8,365 nucleotides of DNA from JBARRS01 sp049644345 (GTDB lineage: Bacteria; Actinomycetota; Thermoleophilia; Gaiellales; Gaiellaceae). This document shows, in pieces, positions 5,495-8,365 of the stretch (its first letter is position 1; every line of letters starts with the position of its first letter). The notes under the pieces are model-generated. The model worked only from the letters and a program-made list of their open reading frames with translations, was not told where the DNA came from and did not search any database. The DNA is taken from NCBI GenBank assembly GCA_049644345.1, contig JBARRS010000016.1:1-8365 (forward strand), in the 5' to 3' direction. Both the position numbers and the translations under genes were made by a program.

Positions 5495-5512
5495 CTTTCG
5501 TCGCGGCGAAAG
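5495..5512 (+). promoter_or_regulatory. Small hairpin in the probable 5' UTR of the BNR gene
   Basis: Arms CTTTCG (5495-5500) and CGAAAG (5507-5512) enclose a six-base loop. GGA at 5489-5491 and TCC at 5513-5515 could extend the stem past a three-base bulge. It lies about 70 bases before the start codon and matches no riboswitch I recognise. Confidence 0.3.
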
Positions 5513-5583
5513 TCCCTACGCCAGACGGCTCTGCGCGCGGACCGAGGAATCTGCATCAGGGAAGGGAGGAGAAGAGAAAGGGA

Positions 5584-8365
5584 ATGCTACGAAAACGCTA
5601 TGGGGCGCTCTTCGGGGCAGCCGGGGTGGTGGCCGCCGCGACGATCGCTCTCGTATTCGCATTCGCGACAAGCGGTTCGAGCCGCCACGAGCCGGTCGCG
5701 AAGTTCGGCTCGGGTGAGGCGGACGCGGCGGGAAGCACGAACGGGCGTGACGGCCCGGGCCTCGGGCCGTCGAGCTTCGACGCCTATCTGTCTGCCGAGA
5801 AGACATATCCGGCGAACACGATTCCGCCTTCCGTCGTGCAGAACGCGAAGGCGACATTCGAGAAGATCGCGAAGCAGAGCGGCAATTCGAGTTCGACCAA
5901 CACCAGCGACTGGCAACAGTACGGCCCGCAGCAGAATGCGCTTCAACCGGGCGTGCTGTCCTTCTCCGGGGCGACGAACACGACCGCGAGCCGTGTGACC
6001 GCGATGGTGATCGCTCCGACCTGTGCCCCGGGCAACTGTCGTCTCTGGGTCGGAGTCTCGGGCGGGAGCATCTGGCGGACGGACGACGCGCTCGCATCGA
6101 ATCCGTCCTGGACGTGGGTCTCTAACGACCTCAAACTGGCGCAGAACTCGGTCGGGACCCTCGTCGCCGATCCCAACGATTCGAGCGGCAACACGCTCTA
6201 CCTCGGCACGGGCGAGGCCAACCGCTGCAGCTCCGGCTGCGAGGCCGGCGTCGGCATCTACAAGACGACGAACGGCGGCGACACCTGGCTGAAGCTGGCC
6301 GATTCGTGCGTGAGCAACGGGACGTACTCGTGCGTCTCGCCGGGCAAGGACTCGTTCCTCGGGCGCGGCATCAGCAAGATCGTCGTCGACCCGACGAACC
6401 CGAGCCACATCTACGTGGGCTCGGCGCTCGGCGTTCGCGGTCTCTCGCACGTGATCGGGAACGGCGGGACGACCCGCTTCCCTCCGAGTGCCAACGACGT
6501 TGGGCTTTATGAGTCGACTGACGGCGGTAGCACGTTCACCGAGGTCTGGAACGGCAACCAACCAACCTGCTCGTCGACAGTTCCGCCACCATGCTCGTTC
6601 GGCGTCATCGACGTAGGCCTCGACCCGCTCGATCCGACGACCGTCTACGCGTCGGCGTTCGACCAGGGGCTGTGGCGACGGTCCCCGAGCCTCGACGGGT
6701 CGACGTCGTCGACCGACTTCCGCCAGGTGTTCGCGCCGCAGTTCCCCGGCGGAGGAACCGACCGGACGATGTTCGCCGCGACCGTCAAAAACGGGAAGAC
6801 CCGGATCTACCTGCTCGACGGCACTGCGAACGGTGGCGGGCCCGGCAGCGCAACCGCCGGGAACTTCTGGCGAACCGACAACGCCGACCAGACGGCGGCG
6901 GCGCTGCTCGCCTCGCAGGCGGCGGGCTCCACGGTTCCCCCCGGAAACGGCAATCCGTTCCCGGCCTACTACAACGGCTGGCAGGTGCTGACGGCGAACG
7001 CTACGTCCAGCCCGTATTACGCCACTGACGACACCTGCACCGGCCAGTGCTGGTACGACGAGGTGGTCTACACGCCCGCCGGCTTGCCGGATACGGTCTA
7101 CGTGCTCGGCTCCTATCAATACGGCGAGATTCCCTGCAACACTAAGGGCGTCGGCTGCGGGAGCGGTCGCTCGAACGGCCGTGCGGTCATCTACTCGACC
7201 ACGGCCGGCGATCCGGACGCGTCTGCTCCGGGCACCGCCGTAAATCGCACCTTCACCGACCTGACCTTCGATGCCCAGAATCAGCCTGCATCGTGGTGCG
7301 CGCTCGACGGCGCGGAGTTCACGTTCTTCGGCGTCACCACGCCGTACCAGTGCCTGTGGGCGCCGGACAGCATCCACCCCGACCAGCACGCGATCGTCGT
7401 CAACCCGAACAATCCGACCCAGATCTTCGAGGGCTCGGACGGCGGCGTGATCCGCACGGACGGCACCTTCGCGGACATCTCGTCGCACTGCAACCACAAC
7501 GAGCGGCCGACGCTCGGTGCTGCCAGCCTGAACAACTGCAAGCGGCTGCTGTCCCGGGTGCCGAACGTCATCGATCACGTCAACAAAACGCTGTCGTCGA
7601 CGCTTCAGTTCGTCGGCGTCTCGATCAACCCCTCGATCCCGTGCGAGGTCCAGGGCGGTACGCAGGACAACGGCACGTGGTCGAACATCGGGTGCGGCAA
7701 CGACACGTGGCCGCAGATCATCTACGGGGACGGCGGCAACTCGGGCTACGACGCGACCAACCCGACCTGGCGGTTCAACGAGTTCACGGGCGGGTTCTCC
7801 GACTCGAACTTCGAGAACGGCGATCCGACCAAGTGGGTGATCACGTCGGCGCCTCTGGTAAACAGCGGCGAGCCCTTCTCGTTCTACTGGCCGCAGATCG
7901 GCGATCCGAACCCGCCCGCGGGGGCGCACCCGATCTTCTCGGGTGGGCTGCACGTGTGGCGGACATGGGCCTTCGGCGCCGGAACCCCGGGGGCCGTGCC
8001 TCAGGACAAGAATCCGAATATCGCGTCCTACGAGGCGAACTGCCCCGAGTTCACGACGTTCGGCGGCCAGGTCGGCTGCGGCGACTACCAGCCGCTCGGC
8101 GGCCCACAGGGCAGCAATACGGCCGGCGACCTGACCGGCACGGTGTACGGGGCCGATCGAACGGGCGGCTCGATGTCCTGGCTCGCCCGCGACAAGGCCG
8201 ACCACGGAACGCTGTGGGCGGCGACCTCGGCCGGGCGCATCTTCGTCACCCACAACGCGGATGCGAGTGACCCGGCGGCCGTCGTCTGGCACCGGATCGA
8301 CAGCTCGATCTCGGGCAATTCGCCGACGAGGTTCCCGAGCTCGATCTATCCGGATCCGAAGGACA
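5584..8365 (+). CDS. Large secreted BNR/sortilin-like beta-propeller protein, 3' end outside window
   Basis: The frame is open for 927 codons from ATG 5584 to the right edge. A basic start (MLRKRYG) and hydrophobic stretch at about residues 8-28 form a signal peptide or anchor without a lipobox cysteine. From residue 130 onward come propeller-blade signatures of the BNR/VPS10 (sortilin-like) group: strands such as LWVGVSGGSIWRTDD, LYLGTGE, IYVGSALG, VYASAFDQGLW, IFEGSDGGVIRTD and LWAATSAGRIF, often preceded by 'DP-NP'-like turns. Asp-boxes TTNGGDTW (228-235) and STDGGSTF (311-318) are clear, and GGTQDNGTW (691-699) is another family hallmark. Twenty cysteines fall in ten close pairs. No sialidase catalytic set can be recognised, so an enzyme activity is not claimed; binding or a structural extracellular role is as likely. 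No neighbouring gene suggests a substrate. Confidence 0.85.
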   Translation, partial: MLRKRYGALFGAAGVVAAATIALVFAFATSGSSRHEPVAKFGSGEADAAGSTNGRDGPGLGPSSFDAYLSAEKTYPANTIPPSVVQNAKATFEKIAKQSGNSSSTNTSDWQQYGPQQNALQPGVLSFSGATNTTASRVTAMVIAPTCAPGNCRLWVGVSGGSIWRTDDALASNPSWTWVSNDLKLAQNSVGTLVADPNDSSGNTLYLGTGEANRCSSGCEAGVGIYKTTNGGDTWLKLADSCVSNGTYSCVSPGKDSFLGRGISKIVVDPTNPSHIYVGSALGVRGLSHVIGNGGTTRFPPSANDVGLYESTDGGSTFTEVWNGNQPTCSSTVPPPCSFGVIDVGLDPLDPTTVYASAFDQGLWRRSPSLDGSTSSTDFRQVFAPQFPGGGTDRTMFAATVKNGKTRIYLLDGTANGGGPGSATAGNFWRTDNADQTAAALLASQAAGSTVPPGNGNPFPAYYNGWQVLTANATSSPYYATDDTCTGQCWYDEVVYTPAGLPDTVYVLGSYQYGEIPCNTKGVGCGSGRSNGRAVIYSTTAGDPDASAPGTAVNRTFTDLTFDAQNQPASWCALDGAEFTFFGVTTPYQCLWAPDSIHPDQHAIVVNPNNPTQIFEGSDGGVIRTDGTFADISSHCNHNERPTLGAASLNNCKRLLSRVPNVIDHVNKTLSSTLQFVGVSINPSIPCEVQGGTQDNGTWSNIGCGNDTWPQIIYGDGGNSGYDATNPTWRFNEFTGGFSDSNFENGDPTKWVITSAPLVNSGEPFSFYWPQIGDPNPPAGAHPIFSGGLHVWRTWAFGAGTPGAVPQDKNPNIASYEANCPEFTTFGGQVGCGDYQPLGGPQGSNTAGDLTGTVYGADRTGGSMSWLARDKADHGTLWAATSAGRIFVTHNADASDPAAVVWHRIDSSISGNSPTRFPSSIYPDPKD

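Larger units (their letters stand above)
5393..5583. other. 191-bp divergent intergenic region
   Basis: It separates the minus-strand secreted protein from the plus-strand BNR protein and must hold at least one promoter. On the plus strand a GGGAAAC at 5437-5443 and GGGTAT at 5452-5457 resemble pieces of alternative-sigma promoters (ECF-like GGAAC...GTT or SigB-like ...GGGTAT), but neither gives a confident pair. A polypurine stretch with GGAGG at 5565-5569 leads to the ATG at 5584 with a long 14-base spacing. No ORF or known riboswitch is recognised. Confidence 0.5.

Noticed and set aside
5430..5560. Riboswitch (c-di-GMP or c-di-AMP type) before the BNR gene
   Set aside because: None of the conserved core sequences of these classes could be found; only one small hairpin is visible.
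5587..8292. A 901-codon open frame on the minus strand, antisense to the BNR gene
   Set aside because: Its translation is dominated by Arg, Val, Gly and Ala without any domain or hydrophobic pattern. The plus-strand frame shows clear BNR motifs and a signal peptide. Long antisense frames are expected where GC-rich codon use removes stops.
5584..8365. Catalytic sialidase
   Set aside because: Asp-boxes are present, but I could not place the arginine triad or the Tyr/Glu pair of the enzyme, so only the propeller fold is claimed.

Overview
The window is GC-rich throughout, uses GTG starts for at least five genes, and carries an rpsA-coaE pair. That pairing is a well-known actinobacterial arrangement. 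The small secreted and hypothetical proteins resemble ones I associate with deep-branching Actinobacteria of the Thermoleophilia (Gaiella/Solirubrobacter) type. The phylum is fairly safe and the class is a guess from protein style. I see no rRNA, tRNA, CRISPR array, insertion sequence or prophage.

Layout. All genes from the left edge to 5392 lie on the minus strand. In transcription order they are: a small secreted protein (5392-5042), an arginine-rich hypothetical protein (4965-4657), an alpha/beta hydrolase of the proline-iminopeptidase type (4647-3802), ribosomal protein S1 (3790-2402), dephospho-CoA kinase (2401-1775) and a membrane-anchored lytic transglycosylase (1740-1186). Gaps from 4965 down to 1186 are 0-34 bases, so these probably form one housekeeping operon. 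A consensus-like promoter then starts a second minus-strand unit at about 1150: a ribbon-helix-helix (RHH) regulator (1145-693), a 30-codon ORF (681-589) and a DUF4097-type beta-repeat protein (592 to beyond the left edge). From 5584 rightwards one plus-strand gene runs off the window. It encodes a very large secreted BNR/sortilin-like beta-propeller protein and is divergent from the minus-strand block across a 191-base intergenic region.

Most interesting region. The RHH unit is compact and self-contained. It has a TTGACA/CATAAT promoter, a perfect 21-bp palindrome over the -10 box that ends one base before the GTG start, and therefore a probable leaderless mRNA with autorepression. Behind the regulator sits a 30-codon ORF with a strong ribosome-binding site. 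It repeats the regulator's LPxGHVEV motif and ends in a GTGA overlap with the DUF4097 gene. This looks like a coupled regulator/beta-repeat module whose physiological role I cannot name from sequence.

The large plus-strand protein is notable for 20 cysteines falling in ten successive pairs, which suggests a disulfide-stapled extracellular propeller.
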